Positions 1 to 9,214 of a stretch of DNA of 64,000 bases are shown here, in pieces (position 1 is the first letter of the stretch; the number at the start of each line of letters is the position of its first letter). Source of the stretch: Bordetella ansorpii (GTDB lineage: Bacteria > Pseudomonadota > Gammaproteobacteria > Burkholderiales > Burkholderiaceae_B); contig NZ_FKIF01000003.1 in the NCBI RefSeq assembly GCF_900078705.1, forward strand, positions 248,001 through 312,000, given 5' to 3'. Below the pieces are notes generated by a model that saw only the letters and a program-made list of their open reading frames with translations, had not been told where the DNA came from and did no database searches. Both the position numbers and the translations under genes were made by a program.

Positions 1-1
1 C

Positions 2-781
2 ACGCACTCCTGCCTGGAAGTGCTGCAGCCCTACGAGTCGCTGTCCACGCGCGCCACCTCGTTCTTCCTGCTGGTGGTGTTGCAAGGCCGGGTCGGGTTG
101 GACATCGCGGGCCGGCACTACGACCTGCAGCCGGGCGTCGCCCTGGTGGCCGACCTGGGCCCGGACAGCGTGCTGCACGCCGTGCACGCGCAGCAGCAGC
201 AATTGGAGACCATCACCCTGGCCCTGGACACGCAGGATGCCGTTGCTCCCGACTCGCTGTCGGGCCTGCTGGCCGGCTGGCAGGAACAGCACGGCGGGCT
301 GCCGCGCCTGTGGCGCCTGCCCGCGGCCTTGTCGCAATCGCTGCGGCAATTGCAGCAGTTGCCCGGCATGAACCCACTGCAGCGGCGCCTGCTGACCGAG
401 GGACTGGCCCTGCAACTGCTGGCGCATGGCATCGGCGAGGCCGGCGGCGCCCGCGCCATGCCCCTGTCGCCCGGTGAACGGAAGCGGATCGAGGCCGTGC
501 GCCGCCAACTGGACCTGGCGCCCCAGCAGGACTACACCGTGGACCAGCTGGCGGCCCAGGCCGCCATGAGTCCCAGCACCTTTCGCAGCAAATTCCGGCT
601 GTGGGTCGGCACGCCGGTCTTCGACTATCTGCGCGATCGCCGCCTGGCGCTGGCGCGCCAATACCTGCTGCAGGGCTATTCCGTGCAGCAGGCCGCGCAC
701 ATGAGCGGCTACCGCCACGCCACCAATTTCGCCACCGCCTTTCGCAAGCACTACGGCACGCCGCCCCGCGACCTGTGCTGA
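2..781 (+). CDS. AraC-family transcriptional regulator (5' end outside window)
   Basis: The frame is open to the left edge, so the true start may lie upstream; the first in-window start codon is a GTG at 20. The last ~100 residues form an AraC/XylS double helix-turn-helix domain: the first helix pair around DYTVDQLAAQAAMSPSTFRS, the second around YSVQQAAHMSGYRHATNF, ending in the usual F-x-K-x-Y-G-x-P-P-R motif. The N-terminal part looks like a small ligand-sensing domain but has no motif I can name. It lies 100 bp upstream of, and co-directional with, a siderophore receptor, the arrangement seen for siderophore-responsive activators such as PchR and AlcR. A role in activating the receptor is inferred from that position. 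Confidence 0.88.
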   Translation, partial: THSCLEVLQPYESLSTRATSFFLLVVLQGRVGLDIAGRHYDLQPGVALVADLGPDSVLHAVHAQQQQLETITLALDTQDAVAPDSLSGLLAGWQEQHGGLPRLWRLPAALSQSLRQLQQLPGMNPLQRRLLTEGLALQLLAHGIGEAGGARAMPLSPGERKRIEAVRRQLDLAPQQDYTVDQLAAQAAMSPSTFRSKFRLWVGTPVFDYLRDRRLALARQYLLQGYSVQQAAHMSGYRHATNFATAFRKHYGTPPRDLC

Positions 782-846
782 GCCGCGCCGATCGGCGCGC
801 ATACGGAACTGAGCGGGCCGCATAGCTCGCCTGAACCGCAAATAAG

Positions 847-862
847 AATAATTCCGATTATT
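847..862. promoter_or_regulatory. Putative Fur box upstream of the siderophore receptor
   Basis: AATAAT-TCCG-ATTATT is a perfect 6-bp inverted repeat with a 4-nt spacer. It lies in the only AT-rich patch between the AraC gene and the receptor, about 22 bp before the receptor start. Base composition and symmetry resemble Fur sites (family consensus GATAATGATAATCATTATC), but overall agreement with that consensus is only moderate. Confidence 0.5.
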
Positions 863-883
863 TCCAGATCAGAGGGCGTGACG

Positions 884-2977
884 ATGTTCCGCAAGACCAA
901 GCTATCCCTGGCGATATCCCTGCTGGCCGCCGTCCCCTGGGCGCAGGCCCAGGCCCAGGCCACTGGCAATGCCGGCACGCAGACGCTGGAGGCCGTCACG
1001 GTGACCGCCCAGCAAGGCGCGACCAAATCGCTGACGCCCGTGGTCGAGACGCCGCAGGCCGTGACCGTGATCGACCGCGAACAGATGCAGGCGCAGGGCG
1101 CCACCAGCGTACAGCGCGCCACGGCCTATACCGCCGGCGTCTTCAGCAACCAGGTGGGCGCCTCGAACCGTTTCGACTACATCGTGCTGCGCGGCTTCTC
1201 CGACGGCAGCCTGGGCAACACCTATCTGAATGGACTGAAGATCCTGGGCGACACCAACTCGCACAGCTCGCTGGTGGTCGATCCGTGGTTCCTGGACAGC
1301 GTGGAAGTGATCCGTGGCCCGGCCTCGGTGCTGTACGGCCAGTCCTCGCCCGGCGGCATCGTCGCCCTGCAGACCCGCAAGCCGGCTTTCGACGCCAGCC
1401 GCGAGATCGAGCTGGGCTTCGGCGACAAGCACCAGGCATATGCGGCGTTCGACATCAACCAGCCGCTGGAAAGCGGTGATGTGGCCTTCCGCCTGGCCGG
1501 CAAGGCGCGCCGCACCGACACGCAGGTCGATCACGTGAAGGAAGAACGCTACGCGCTGATGCCCTCGCTGACCTGGAGGATCACGCCCGACACCATCCTG
1601 GACGTGATGGCCTATCTGCATCGCGACCCCGAGGGCGGCTACCACTCGGGCCTGCCGTACGAAGGCACGGTCGTGCCCTACAACGGCCGCAAGCTCTCGC
1701 GCGGGTTCTTCGAAGGCGAACCCGATGCGGACAAGTACAAGCGCGACCAGAACCTGGTGGGCTACGGCCTGGAGCATCGCTTCAATGACAGGCTGAGCTT
1801 CCGGCAGAATCTGCAGTACCTGGAGTCCGAGGTCGAACTCGGCCAGGTATATGCCTATGGCTGGGCCTCGCCCACCACGCTCAACCGCTATTTCTCGGGC
1901 AGCACGGAGAAACTCAACGCCCTGTCGGTGGACAACCAGTTCGAGCTGCGTCTTGCCACCGGCCCGGTCGCGCATACGCTGCTGGCCGGCGTGGACTACC
2001 AGTGGCGCGAGAACGACGTCCGTTGGCCCTCGGGCGCCTATCCCGCCATCGATGCCTTCGATCCGTCGTATGGCGCGTCGGCCACGGCCATGTATCCGCC
2101 CACGCGCGAGGCGCACAAGCTGAAGCAGACCGGCTTCTACGTGCAGGACATCATGGCATGGGAGAACTGGCGCCTGTCGCTGGGCGGCCGCTACGACGAG
2201 GTCGACATCCGCAGCAAGAACCTGGACTCCGGCCTGACCAGCCGGTTGAACGACTCGCAGGTCAGCAGCCGCGCCGGCCTGCTCTACCACTTCGACAGCG
2301 GCTTCGCGCCGTACGTCAGCTATTCCACGGCCTTCACGCCGACCAACTTCGTGGACGCGCAGGGCAATCTGCTCGAGCCCATGGAGGGCAGGCAGGTCGA
2401 GGCCGGCGTGAAGTACCAGGCGCCGGGCGCCCGCAGCACCTACGCCATCGCCGTGTTCAATATCCGGCAGAAGAACGTGGCCACCAAGAACCAGCCCACG
2501 GATCCGTACCGCGCCATCGGCGAGATCGAATCCGAGGGCGTGGAGCTTGAAGCCAATACGTGGCTGACGAGCCAGTTCAATGTGCTGGCCAGCTACACGT
2601 ACAACGACGCGCGCTACCGCAAGAGCGACGACGGCAACCAGGGCAATCGCGCGGTCTACGCGCCGAAGCACCTGGCCAGCGTGTGGGCCGACTATCACCA
2701 CACCGGCGCCCTGCAAGGGCTGAACACGGCGTTGGGCGTGCGCTACGCCAACGGCATCGTGTCGGACCGCGCCAATACCCACGTGCTGCCGTCGTACACG
2801 CTGCTGGACCTGGCGGTGGGCTACGACTTCAAGGCCCTGGGCGTGCAGGGCCTGAGCGCCCGCCTGAACGTGCAGAACCTGCTGGACAAGAAGTACGTGG
2901 CGGCGTGCAACTCGCTGGAGTTCTGCTATTACGGCGCCGAACGCACGGTGACGCTCAGCATGAACTACAAGTTCTGA
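884..2977 (+). CDS. TonB-dependent siderophore receptor (hydroxamate/ferrichrome type)
   Basis: Outer-membrane receptor importing a ferric siderophore with TonB-ExbBD energy. About 697 residues. It has a Sec signal peptide (MFRKTKLSLAIS... ending near AQAQA), a TonB-box-like stretch (TLEAVTVTAQ), a plug domain with the typical VIRGPASVLYGQSSPGG motif, then a 22-strand-type barrel ending in an aromatic residue (MNYKF). The late C-x5-C-YYGAER motif is typical of the FhuA/FoxA/FhuE group. I use ATG 884 because AGAGGG (871-876) sits 7 nt before it; the in-frame GTG at 878 is too close to that site. A Fur-like palindrome and an upstream AraC regulator imply iron control. The ligand cannot be read from sequence alone. 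Confidence 0.9.
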   Translation: MFRKTKLSLAISLLAAVPWAQAQAQATGNAGTQTLEAVTVTAQQGATKSLTPVVETPQAVTVIDREQMQAQGATSVQRATAYTAGVFSNQVGASNRFDYIVLRGFSDGSLGNTYLNGLKILGDTNSHSSLVVDPWFLDSVEVIRGPASVLYGQSSPGGIVALQTRKPAFDASREIELGFGDKHQAYAAFDINQPLESGDVAFRLAGKARRTDTQVDHVKEERYALMPSLTWRITPDTILDVMAYLHRDPEGGYHSGLPYEGTVVPYNGRKLSRGFFEGEPDADKYKRDQNLVGYGLEHRFNDRLSFRQNLQYLESEVELGQVYAYGWASPTTLNRYFSGSTEKLNALSVDNQFELRLATGPVAHTLLAGVDYQWRENDVRWPSGAYPAIDAFDPSYGASATAMYPPTREAHKLKQTGFYVQDIMAWENWRLSLGGRYDEVDIRSKNLDSGLTSRLNDSQVSSRAGLLYHFDSGFAPYVSYSTAFTPTNFVDAQGNLLEPMEGRQVEAGVKYQAPGARSTYAIAVFNIRQKNVATKNQPTDPYRAIGEIESEGVELEANTWLTSQFNVLASYTYNDARYRKSDDGNQGNRAVYAPKHLASVWADYHHTGALQGLNTALGVRYANGIVSDRANTHVLPSYTLLDLAVGYDFKALGVQGLSARLNVQNLLDKKYVAACNSLEFCYYGAERTVTLSMNYKF

Positions 2978-3001
2978 GCGCGCCAGGCCGTCCCGAAAGC
3001 G

Positions 3002-3047
3002 CAAAGCCCCCGGACATCGGACGCGCGTCCGGCATGCGGGGGCTTTG
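3002..3047. terminator. Bidirectional intrinsic terminator between the receptor and gltA
   Basis: CAAAGCCCCCG (3002-3012) pairs perfectly with CGGGGGCTTTG (3037-3047), and the loop holds a second palindrome (CGGACGCGCGTCCG). It lies between two convergent genes. Only short A/T ends flank the stem. Confidence 0.7.
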
Positions 3048-3096
3048 TTCCACTGCCGGGCCGGACTGAAGCAGCCCGTTCCGGCAGCGCGGCGTC

Positions 3097-4401
3097 TTAG
3101 CGCTGCGTGGGCACGTCGCGGGTGACGTGGCCGGTGAACAGCTGACGCGGGCGGCCGATCTTGTAGTCGGGATCGGACAGCATTTCGTTCCACTGGGCGA
3201 TCCAGCCCACCGTGCGGGCCAGCGCGAAGATGGCCGTGAACAGCGAGGTGGGAATGCCGATGGCGCGTTGCACGATACCCGAGTAGAAGTCGACGTTCGG
3301 GTACAGCTTGCGCTGCACGAAGTACGGATCTTCCAGGGCGATGCGCTCCAGTTCCATGGCCAGCTTGAACAGCGGGTCGTTTTCCAGGCCCAGGGCGGCC
3401 AGCACTTCCTTGCAGGTTTCCTGCATCAGCTTGGCGCGCGGGTCGTAGTTCTTGTAGACACGGTGGCCAAAGCCCATCAGGCGCACGCCCGAGTTCTTGT
3501 CCTTGACCTTCTCCATGAACTCGCCGACCTTGTCGATGCCGCCGTTGGCTTGCAGCTCTTCGAGCATCTGCAGGCAAGCCTCGTTGGCGCCGCCGTGGGC
3601 CGGGCCCCACAGGCAAGCCACGCCGGCCGAGATGGCGGCGAAGGGGTTGGTGCCCGACGAACCGCACAGGCGCACGGTCGAGGTGGAGGCGTTCTGCTCG
3701 TGGTCGGCGTGCAGCACGAAGATGCGGTCCAGCGCGCGCTCGACCACTTCATTGACCTTGTAGTCCTCGCACGGCGTGGCGAACATCATGCGCAGGAAGT
3801 TGCCGGTGTACGACAGGTCGTTGCGCGGGTAGATGAACGGCTGGCCTTGCGAGTACTTGTACGCCATCGCGACCAGGGTCGGCATCTTGGCGATCAGGCG
3901 GATCGCCGAGATGTGACGGTGCTCGGGGTTCGTGATGTCGGTGGAGTCGTGATAGAAGGCCGACAGGGCGCCCACCAGGCCGGTCAGCACGGCCATCGGG
4001 TGCGCGTCGCGGCGGAAGCCGCGCAGGAAGAAGTGCAGTTGTTCGTTGACCAGCGTGTGGTGCGTGACCTGCGTGTCGAAGTCCTTCTTCTGCTCGCCGT
4101 CGGGCAGTTCGCCGTTCAGGATCAGGTAGCAGATGTCCAGGAAGTCGCAGTTGACGGCCAGTTGCTCGATCGGGTAACCGCGGTACAGCAGTTCGCCCTT
4201 GTCGCCATCGATATAGGTGATGCCCGATTCGCACGCCGCGGTCGACATGAAGCCCGGGTCGAACGTGAACATGCCGGTCTGGCCGTACAGCTTGCGGATG
4301 TCGACCACATCGGGACCGACAGTGCCCTTGTACACGGGGAACTCGACGGAGGGGCTACCGTCCGAGAAGGACAGGGTGGCTTTTTTGTCAGACAGGTTCA
4401 T
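3097..4401 (-). CDS. gltA: Citrate synthase
   Basis: Condenses acetyl-CoA and oxaloacetate to citrate, the entry step of the TCA cycle. 434 residues, the length of proteobacterial type-II (hexameric) citrate synthase. Active-site landmarks are present: [10 protein letters not shown] near residue 228, [10 protein letters not shown] near 266 and [14 protein letters not shown] near 312. ATG 4401 is chosen because GAGGA (4410-4414) sits 8 nt upstream; an in-frame TTG five codons earlier overlaps that site. It is the last gene of the sdhCDAB-sdhE-gltA run and lies 21 bp after sdhE. The N-terminal region corresponds to the NADH-sensitive form of the family; allosteric behaviour is not demonstrated here. 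Confidence 0.97.
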   Translation of the reverse strand: MNLSDKKATLSFSDGSPSVEFPVYKGTVGPDVVDIRKLYGQTGMFTFDPGFMSTAACESGITYIDGDKGELLYRGYPIEQLAVNCDFLDICYLILNGELPDGEQKKDFDTQVTHHTLVNEQLHFFLRGFRRDAHPMAVLTGLVGALSAFYHDSTDITNPEHRHISAIRLIAKMPTLVAMAYKYSQGQPFIYPRNDLSYTGNFLRMMFATPCEDYKVNEVVERALDRIFVLHADHEQNASTSTVRLCGSSGTNPFAAISAGVACLWGPAHGGANEACLQMLEELQANGGIDKVGEFMEKVKDKNSGVRLMGFGHRVYKNYDPRAKLMQETCKEVLAALGLENDPLFKLAMELERIALEDPYFVQRKLYPNVDFYSGIVQRAIGIPTSLFTAIFALARTVGWIAQWNEMLSDPDYKIGRPRQLFTGHVTRDVPTQR

Positions 4402-4422
4402 CACAAATATCCTCAAGTTGGA

Positions 4423-4683
4423 TCAGAGCTCGCGCATCCGGCCAATGATGACGCGCAACGCGGGCGTGTCGTACGCGCCCTCGAGTTCCTTGCGCGCCAG
4501 CAGCACGTCGAGCAGGTCGTTGTCGCCCATCTCGAAGAGCTGCGTCAGCTCGGTTACGTCTTGGTCGGTAAGCTGGTCCTCGTAGGCATCCAGATACCGG
4601 GTAATGATGAGGTCGTTCTCAAGCAGACCGCGACGCGCCCGCCAACGCAGGCGCGCCCTTTGCAACTCGGTCAGGCCGCTCAT
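4423..4683 (-). CDS. sdhE: Succinate dehydrogenase assembly factor SdhE (FAD assembly)
   Basis: Small 86-residue protein of the SdhE/Sdh5 family, which promotes covalent attachment of FAD to SdhA. The family RGxxE signature is visible as RRGLLEND near residues 17-24, followed by the YLDAYEDQLTD helical region and an acidic, leucine-rich second half. Its position between sdhB and gltA is the usual betaproteobacterial arrangement and supports the call. It starts about 33 bp after the sdhB stop. Confidence 0.93.
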   Translation of the reverse strand: MSGLTELQRARLRWRARRGLLENDLIITRYLDAYEDQLTDQDVTELTQLFEMGDNDLLDVLLARKELEGAYDTPALRVIIGRMREL

Positions 4684-4716
4684 TTCAATTTCCTCACCTT
4701 GTAAAGCATCCTCGGA

Positions 4717-5433
4717 CTAGACCGTCCGGCGAACCATCAGTTCCTTGATCTTGCCGATGGCCTTCGTCGGGTTCAGCCCCTTCGGACAGACGTCCACGCA
4801 GTTCATGATGGTGTGGCAGCGGAACAGGCGGTACGGGTCTTCGAGGTTGTCCAGACGCGAACCGGTGGCTTCGTCGCGGCTGTCGGCGATGAAGCGGTAG
4901 GCTTGCAGCAGGCCGGCCGGGCCGACGAACTTGTCCGGATTCCACCAGAACGACGGGCAGGACGTCGAGCAGCAGGCGCACAGGATGCACTCGTACAGGC
5001 CGTCGAGCTCTTCGCGGGCCTCGGGCGACTGCAGGCGCTCGCGTTCGGGCGGCGGCGTGTCGTTGATGAGGTACGGACGGATCGAGTGGTATTGGTTGAA
5101 GAAGTGCGTCATGTCCACGATCAGGTCGCGGATCACGGGCAGGCCGGGCAGCGGCTTCAGGACGATGGGTTCCTTCAGCTCGCGCAGGTTGGTCGTGCAG
5201 GCCAGGCCGTTCTTGCCGTTGATGTTCATGGCGTCGGAACCGCACACGCCTTCACGGCACGAGCGGCGCAGGGCCAGGCTGTCATCGACGTCGTTCTTGA
5301 TGCGCACCAGCGCATCGAGCAGCATCTTGTCGGTAGGCTGGAGTTCGACGTCCAGCTTCTGCATGTACGGACGCTCGTCCTTGTCAGGATCGTAGCGGTA
5401 GATTTCGAACTTGACGATACGCTTGTTGCTCAT
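4717..5433 (-). CDS. sdhB: Succinate dehydrogenase iron-sulfur subunit
   Basis: Electron-transfer subunit of complex II, carrying electrons from SdhA to ubiquinone. 238 residues. The N-terminal ferredoxin domain has the [2Fe-2S] cysteines in [19 protein letters not shown] followed by LAC (about residues 58-80). The C-terminal domain has the [4Fe-4S]/[3Fe-4S] cysteines in [12 protein letters not shown] and [17 protein letters not shown]. It sits about 20 bp after sdhA in the same operon. Confidence 0.97.
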   Translation of the reverse strand: MSNKRIVKFEIYRYDPDKDERPYMQKLDVELQPTDKMLLDALVRIKNDVDDSLALRRSCREGVCGSDAMNINGKNGLACTTNLRELKEPIVLKPLPGLPVIRDLIVDMTHFFNQYHSIRPYLINDTPPPERERLQSPEAREELDGLYECILCACCSTSCPSFWWNPDKFVGPAGLLQAYRFIADSRDEATGSRLDNLEDPYRLFRCHTIMNCVDVCPKGLNPTKAIGKIKELMVRRTV

Positions 5434-5454
5434 GGTTTTGCTCGGATCCGGACT

Positions 5455-7233
5455 TTAGAAGGTACGCGCCTTGGGCGGGAAGGACTCGACCGTCATCGGC
5501 TTCATCTGCACCGGCTTGTAGTCGAGGCGGCTGCCTTCCGAATACCACAGCGTGTGCTTGAGCCAGTTCTCGTCGTCGCGAGTCGGGTGATCGTCCAGGG
5601 CATGGGCGCCACGGCTTTCGGTGCGGGCGGCCGCCGACTTGATGGTGGCGCGAGCCACTTCGGTCATGTTGGCCAGTTCCAGCGCCTCGACGCGGGCGGT
5701 GTTGAACACCTTCGACTTGTCCTTGAAGGCGATGTGCTTGGCCTGCTCGGCCAGTTCCTCGATCTGGCCCACGCCTTCGTTCAGCAGTTCCAGCGTGCGG
5801 AACACGCCGCAGTGGCGCTGCATCGAGAAGCGGATGGCGTTGGCCACGTCCTGGGTCTTTTCACCCGTGGCGCGGCTTTCCAGTTCGTTGACGCGGTTCA
5901 GCGAGAAGTCGAGGGACTCCTTGGGCACCGGCTGGTGCGAGCGCACGCGCTCGGGATGCGAGTTCACGATGTGGTTGCCGGTGGCGCGGCCGAACACGAT
6001 CAGGTCCAGCAGCGAGTTGGTGCCCAGGCGGTTGGCGCCGTGCACCGACACCGCGGCGCATTCGCCGATGGCGTACAGGCCGTTGACCACGCGGTTCTCG
6101 CCGTTGACGTTCTCGAGCACCTGGCCATGGTAGTTGGCCGGAATGCCGCCCATCTGGTAGTGGATGGTGGGAACGACGGGGATCGGTTCCTTGATCGGAT
6201 CGACGTTGCCGAACTTGATGGCGATCTCGCGGATCGACGGCAGGCGCTTGTTGATCACGTCGGCGCCGAGGTGGTCGAGCTTGAGCACGACGTAGCTGCC
6301 GTCCGGACCGCAGCCGCGGCCTTCCTTGATTTCCTGGTCCATCGAGCGCGACACGAAGTCGCGCGGCGCCAGATCCTTCAGCGTGGGCGCGTAGCGCTCC
6401 ATGAAGCGTTCGCCATCCTTGTTCAGCAGGATGCCGCCTTCGCCGCGCACGCCTTCGGTGATCAGCACGCCCGCGCCGGCCACGCCGGTCGGGTGGAATT
6501 GCCAGAATTCCATGTCCTGCAGCGGGATGCCGGCGCGCGCCGCCATGCCCAGGCCGTCGCCGGTGTTGATGAAGGCGTTGGTGGAGGCGGCCCAGATACG
6601 GCCCGCGCCGCCGGTGGCCATCACGGTGGTCTTGGCTTCGAGGATGTAGATCTCGCCCGTTTCCATTTCGAGGGCGGTCACGCCCACGACGTCGCCGGCT
6701 TCGTTGCGCAGCAGGTCCAGCGCCATCCATTCGACGAAGAACTGGGTGCGGGCCGAGACGTTGCGCTGGTAGAGCGTGTGCAGCAGCGCGTGGCCGGTAC
6801 GGTCGGCGGCGGCACAGGCGCGCTGCACCGGTTTTTCACCGAAATTCGCGGTGTGTCCACCGAACGGACGCTGGTAGATGGTGCCGTCCGGATTGCGGTC
6901 GAACGGCATGCCGAAGTGTTCCATCTCGTACACGGCGCTGGGCGCTTCGCGGCACATGAACTCGATGGCGTCCTGGTCGCCCAGCCAGTCCGACCCCTTG
7001 ACGGTGTCGTACATGTGCCAGTACCAGTTGTCTTCGCTCATGTTGCCCAGCGAGGCGCTCACGCCGCCCTGCGCCGCGACGGTGTGCGAGCGGGTGGGGA
7101 AGACCTTGGACAGGACGGCGACGGACAGGCCGGCCTGGGCCAGTTGCAGCGAACAGCGCATGCCGGCTCCGCCGGCGCCCACGACCACCACATCAAACTG
7201 GCGGCGCGGCAGGGATTTGGTGACAGCGACCAC
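5455..7233 (-). CDS. sdhA: Succinate dehydrogenase flavoprotein subunit
   Basis: Catalytic subunit of complex II, oxidising succinate to fumarate. 592 residues, family-typical. The N-terminal dinucleotide fold is VVVVGAGGAGMR; the FAD-linking histidine lies in RSHTVAAQGG near residue 50; the substrate-binding arginine region is HGANRLGTNSLLDL near 398; and the C-terminal RSRGAHA-type helix appears as TESRGAHALDDHPTRDDENW. The start is GTG 7233 with GGAGAAT (7241-7247) 7 nt upstream; sdhD ends only 3 bp before it, so the two are translationally close. Confidence 0.97.
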   Translation of the reverse strand: MVAVTKSLPRRQFDVVVVGAGGAGMRCSLQLAQAGLSVAVLSKVFPTRSHTVAAQGGVSASLGNMSEDNWYWHMYDTVKGSDWLGDQDAIEFMCREAPSAVYEMEHFGMPFDRNPDGTIYQRPFGGHTANFGEKPVQRACAAADRTGHALLHTLYQRNVSARTQFFVEWMALDLLRNEAGDVVGVTALEMETGEIYILEAKTTVMATGGAGRIWAASTNAFINTGDGLGMAARAGIPLQDMEFWQFHPTGVAGAGVLITEGVRGEGGILLNKDGERFMERYAPTLKDLAPRDFVSRSMDQEIKEGRGCGPDGSYVVLKLDHLGADVINKRLPSIREIAIKFGNVDPIKEPIPVVPTIHYQMGGIPANYHGQVLENVNGENRVVNGLYAIGECAAVSVHGANRLGTNSLLDLIVFGRATGNHIVNSHPERVRSHQPVPKESLDFSLNRVNELESRATGEKTQDVANAIRFSMQRHCGVFRTLELLNEGVGQIEELAEQAKHIAFKDKSKVFNTARVEALELANMTEVARATIKSAAARTESRGAHALDDHPTRDDENWLKHTLWYSEGSRLDYKPVQMKPMTVESFPPKARTF

Positions 7234-7236
7234 GGC

Positions 7237-7617
7237 TTAGATTCTCCAGAGGATTTGCGCGAAATAGACGACGGAACCGATCAGCCACAGAAGGGTCAGC
7301 ACCTGCAGCAGCAGACGCACGCCGACCGGCTGCACATAGTCCATCCAGATGTCCCGCACGCCGATCCAGGCGTGATAGGCCAGCGCAAGGAAAGCGAGCG
7401 TCGCCAGGATCTGGCCGACGGGCAGCGCGAACACGTGGAACGTGAACAGGGCTTGCCAGTGTTCGAAGGTGAAGGCCGGCATGGCGAGCACACCGACGAT
7501 CAGCACCAGCGTGTACACGGCCATGATGACCGCGGTGATGCGCTGGACGATGAAATCCTTGGTGCCGTAGTGGGCGCCGACGACCAGGCGCTTGGGGCCG
7601 TAATTATTGGCAGCCAT
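7237..7617 (-). CDS. sdhD: Succinate dehydrogenase membrane anchor subunit D
   Basis: Membrane anchor of complex II, 126 residues starting MAANNYGPKRLVVGAHYGTK. Three hydrophobic segments are visible. The YHAWIGVRDIWMDYVQP motif, typical of SdhD, carries the conserved Asp-Tyr pair near the quinone site and the His on the haem face. The start codon overlaps the sdhC stop by one base (TAATG at 7617), indicating coupled translation; the frame is open further upstream but that part lies inside sdhC. Confidence 0.95.
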   Translation of the reverse strand: MAANNYGPKRLVVGAHYGTKDFIVQRITAVIMAVYTLVLIVGVLAMPAFTFEHWQALFTFHVFALPVGQILATLAFLALAYHAWIGVRDIWMDYVQPVGVRLLLQVLTLLWLIGSVVYFAQILWRI

Positions 7618-8030
7618 TAGAACGCTCCGAACAGTTTGAGGGCGAACACGGCGGTCAGGGCCAGGCTGACGCCGAAGACCACGCCCGCGCTTTTCCTGGC
7701 CGACGCTTTGTCGATGCCGATGTGCAGGTCGAGCGCCAGGTAGCGGATGCCGGCACAGAAGTGATGAAGGTAACCCCACACCAGCGCCAGCACGATCAGC
7801 TTGACCAGGACGTTGTCGAAATACTGGGCAACCTGCGCGAAGCCCTCGGCCGAAGTCACGCTGGCCGCGAACAGCGGCACGATGACCAACGGAAGACAGA
7901 GGAACAACAGCGCGCCACTGACGCGGTGCAGGATGGACAGCTTGCCGGCCAGGGGCAGGCGATAGCTGAGGATTTGCGGAACGCTGATATTGCGAAACTG
8001 CGGACGCGGCTTAGCAGCTGAGTCGGACAT
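7617..8030 (-). CDS. sdhC: Succinate dehydrogenase cytochrome b556 subunit
   Basis: Haem-b-containing anchor of complex II, 137 residues with three membrane segments. The family signature SILHRVSGALLF contains the Ser and Arg of the quinone site, and HHFCAGIRYLALDLHIG contains the haem-ligand histidine. First gene of the sdhCDAB-sdhE-gltA operon. The 140 bp upstream (8031-8170), before the GntR gene end, should hold the operon promoter; I could not pick a convincing -35/-10 pair there. Confidence 0.96.
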   Translation of the reverse strand: MSDSAAKPRPQFRNISVPQILSYRLPLAGKLSILHRVSGALLFLCLPLVIVPLFAASVTSAEGFAQVAQYFDNVLVKLIVLALVWGYLHHFCAGIRYLALDLHIGIDKASARKSAGVVFGVSLALTAVFALKLFGAF

Positions 8031-8170
8031 TGACGGCCTCGATGTTTCGGAACTAGGGAAATCGTGACGGCGAAAGAACGTGGGGGTCGGGTTGGACGCC
8101 CCGTCAAGGGCAAACCCCGCTATTTTCGCCCAGAGATAGGCTTGGTATCAAATGGTACGGAAAATAATCA

Positions 8171-8959
8171 TCAATTAAGGCTATTGCGATAGTGATAGTG
8201 ATCGGTGAGATACAGGCCCCGCCGCACCTCCATGGGGCGGTCCCCATAGGTGTAAGAGATGCGATCGACCTGCAGCAGCGGCATGCCCGCCTGAACCTGC
8301 AGCAGTTCCGCGACTTCGGGGGTGGCGGCCACGGCGCGCAGCTTTTCGTCGGCGCGGACCATGCTCACGCCGAACTCGGATTCGAACAGGCCGTACAGGG
8401 GCGCCCTGTTGGCCGCCAGCAATTCGAAGGTCAGGCCGCGGAAGGCGCCGCCCGGCACCCAGATGTCGTCCACCAGGATGGGCGACTGGTTCATACAGAG
8501 CAGGCGGCGGATGGTGACCACGGTTTCGCCGGCCCGCACGTCCAGGGCGCGGGCGATCTCGGCCGGGGCGCGCACGCGGCGGCATTCCAGCACGCGGCTT
8601 TCCGCGCGGCGGGCATCCGCGCGGCCGGCTTCAACGGGTTCGTCGGGGGCCAGGCGCAGGAAGCGGTAGCGCACGCGCGCTTCGTGGTGGGTGGCGACGA
8701 ACGTGCCCTTGCCCTGGCGGCGCAGCAGCAGGTGTTCGGCGGCCAGTTCATCGACCGCCTTGCGCACCGTGCCCTGGCTGACCTGGAAACGGGCCGCCAG
8801 GTCGATTTCGCTGGGGATGAGCTCGCCGGGCTTCCATTCGCCGCGATCCAGGCTTTGCACCAGCAAGGCCTTGATCTGGCGATAAAGCGGACTGAATGCG
8901 GCGCCCTCGGCCGCCGGTCGGGCGGCGCGCAAGAGAGGTTGGGGCCGGGAGTCTGCCAT
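8171..8959 (-). CDS. GntR-family (HutC/FarR type) transcriptional regulator
   Basis: A repressor-type protein of about 262 residues. The N-terminal winged helix-turn-helix (LYRQIKALLVQSLDRGEWKP, then PSEIDLAARFQVSQGTVRKA) is followed by a C-terminal UTRA effector domain (RRLLCMNQSPILVDDIWVPG, then ISYTYGDRPMEVRRG). ATG 8959 is preferred; an in-frame ATG 22 codons upstream is possible but gives an atypical N-terminus, and neither has a strong ribosome site. It lies between the sdh operon and divergent mdh. Its position suggests it controls TCA-cycle genes or itself; its ligand is unknown. Confidence 0.88.
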   Translation of the reverse strand: MADSRPQPLLRAARPAAEGAAFSPLYRQIKALLVQSLDRGEWKPGELIPSEIDLAARFQVSQGTVRKAVDELAAEHLLLRRQGKGTFVATHHEARVRYRFLRLAPDEPVEAGRADARRAESRVLECRRVRAPAEIARALDVRAGETVVTIRRLLCMNQSPILVDDIWVPGGAFRGLTFELLAANRAPLYGLFESEFGVSMVRADEKLRAVAATPEVAELLQVQAGMPLLQVDRISYTYGDRPMEVRRGLYLTDHYHYRNSLN

Positions 8960-9063
8960 GGATATTCGCGTGGATTTCGTGTTCGTCCGCCGGAGGGATG
9001 CCAGGCTTCCGAACAAACAGCGCATTGTCGCACAGGCGGCGAACCCCTGTCCAACGTCTTATG

Positions 9064-9075
9064 TCTTATATAAGA
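9064..9075. promoter_or_regulatory. Palindrome in the GntR-mdh intergenic region (candidate operator)
   Basis: TCTTATATAAGA is a perfect 12-bp palindrome, followed by a partial repeat (GATATAAGAG). It lies about 12 bp upstream of the mdh -35 box and 105 bp from the divergent GntR gene start. HutC-subfamily operators are short AT-rich palindromes, so autoregulation by the adjacent GntR protein is a reasonable guess. Confidence 0.4.
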
Positions 9076-9086
9076 TATAAGAGAGA

Positions 9087-9115
9087 TTGACGCTTACGTA
9101 AATCCGATCTAGCAT
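9087..9115 (+). promoter_or_regulatory. Putative sigma-70 promoter of mdh
   Basis: TTGACG (9087-9092) and TAGCAT (9110-9115) are separated by exactly 17 bp, matching the -35 box at 5 of 6 and the -10 box at 4 of 6 positions. Transcription would start near 9122, giving a leader of about 93 nt before the mdh start. Confidence 0.5.
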
Positions 9116-9214
9116 GCCGTCCATTCAGAGGCCCCGCGCGCCACGCGCAGGCAGGTCCAGGGATTACACTCATAGGCGCGATTTTTCGCCCTACCCCTTA
9201 CCGGAGATATGTTC

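Noticed and set aside
902-3667. Long open frame on the minus strand opposite the siderophore receptor and part of gltA
   Set aside because: It runs across two real genes in antisense, its product is Arg/Gly/Val-rich low-complexity sequence, and such frames are expected in high-GC DNA.
4813-7620. Open frame of 935 codons on the plus strand opposite sdhB-sdhA-sdhD
   Set aside because: Antisense to clearly functional sdh genes and rich in Gly/Val/His/Gln without any domain.
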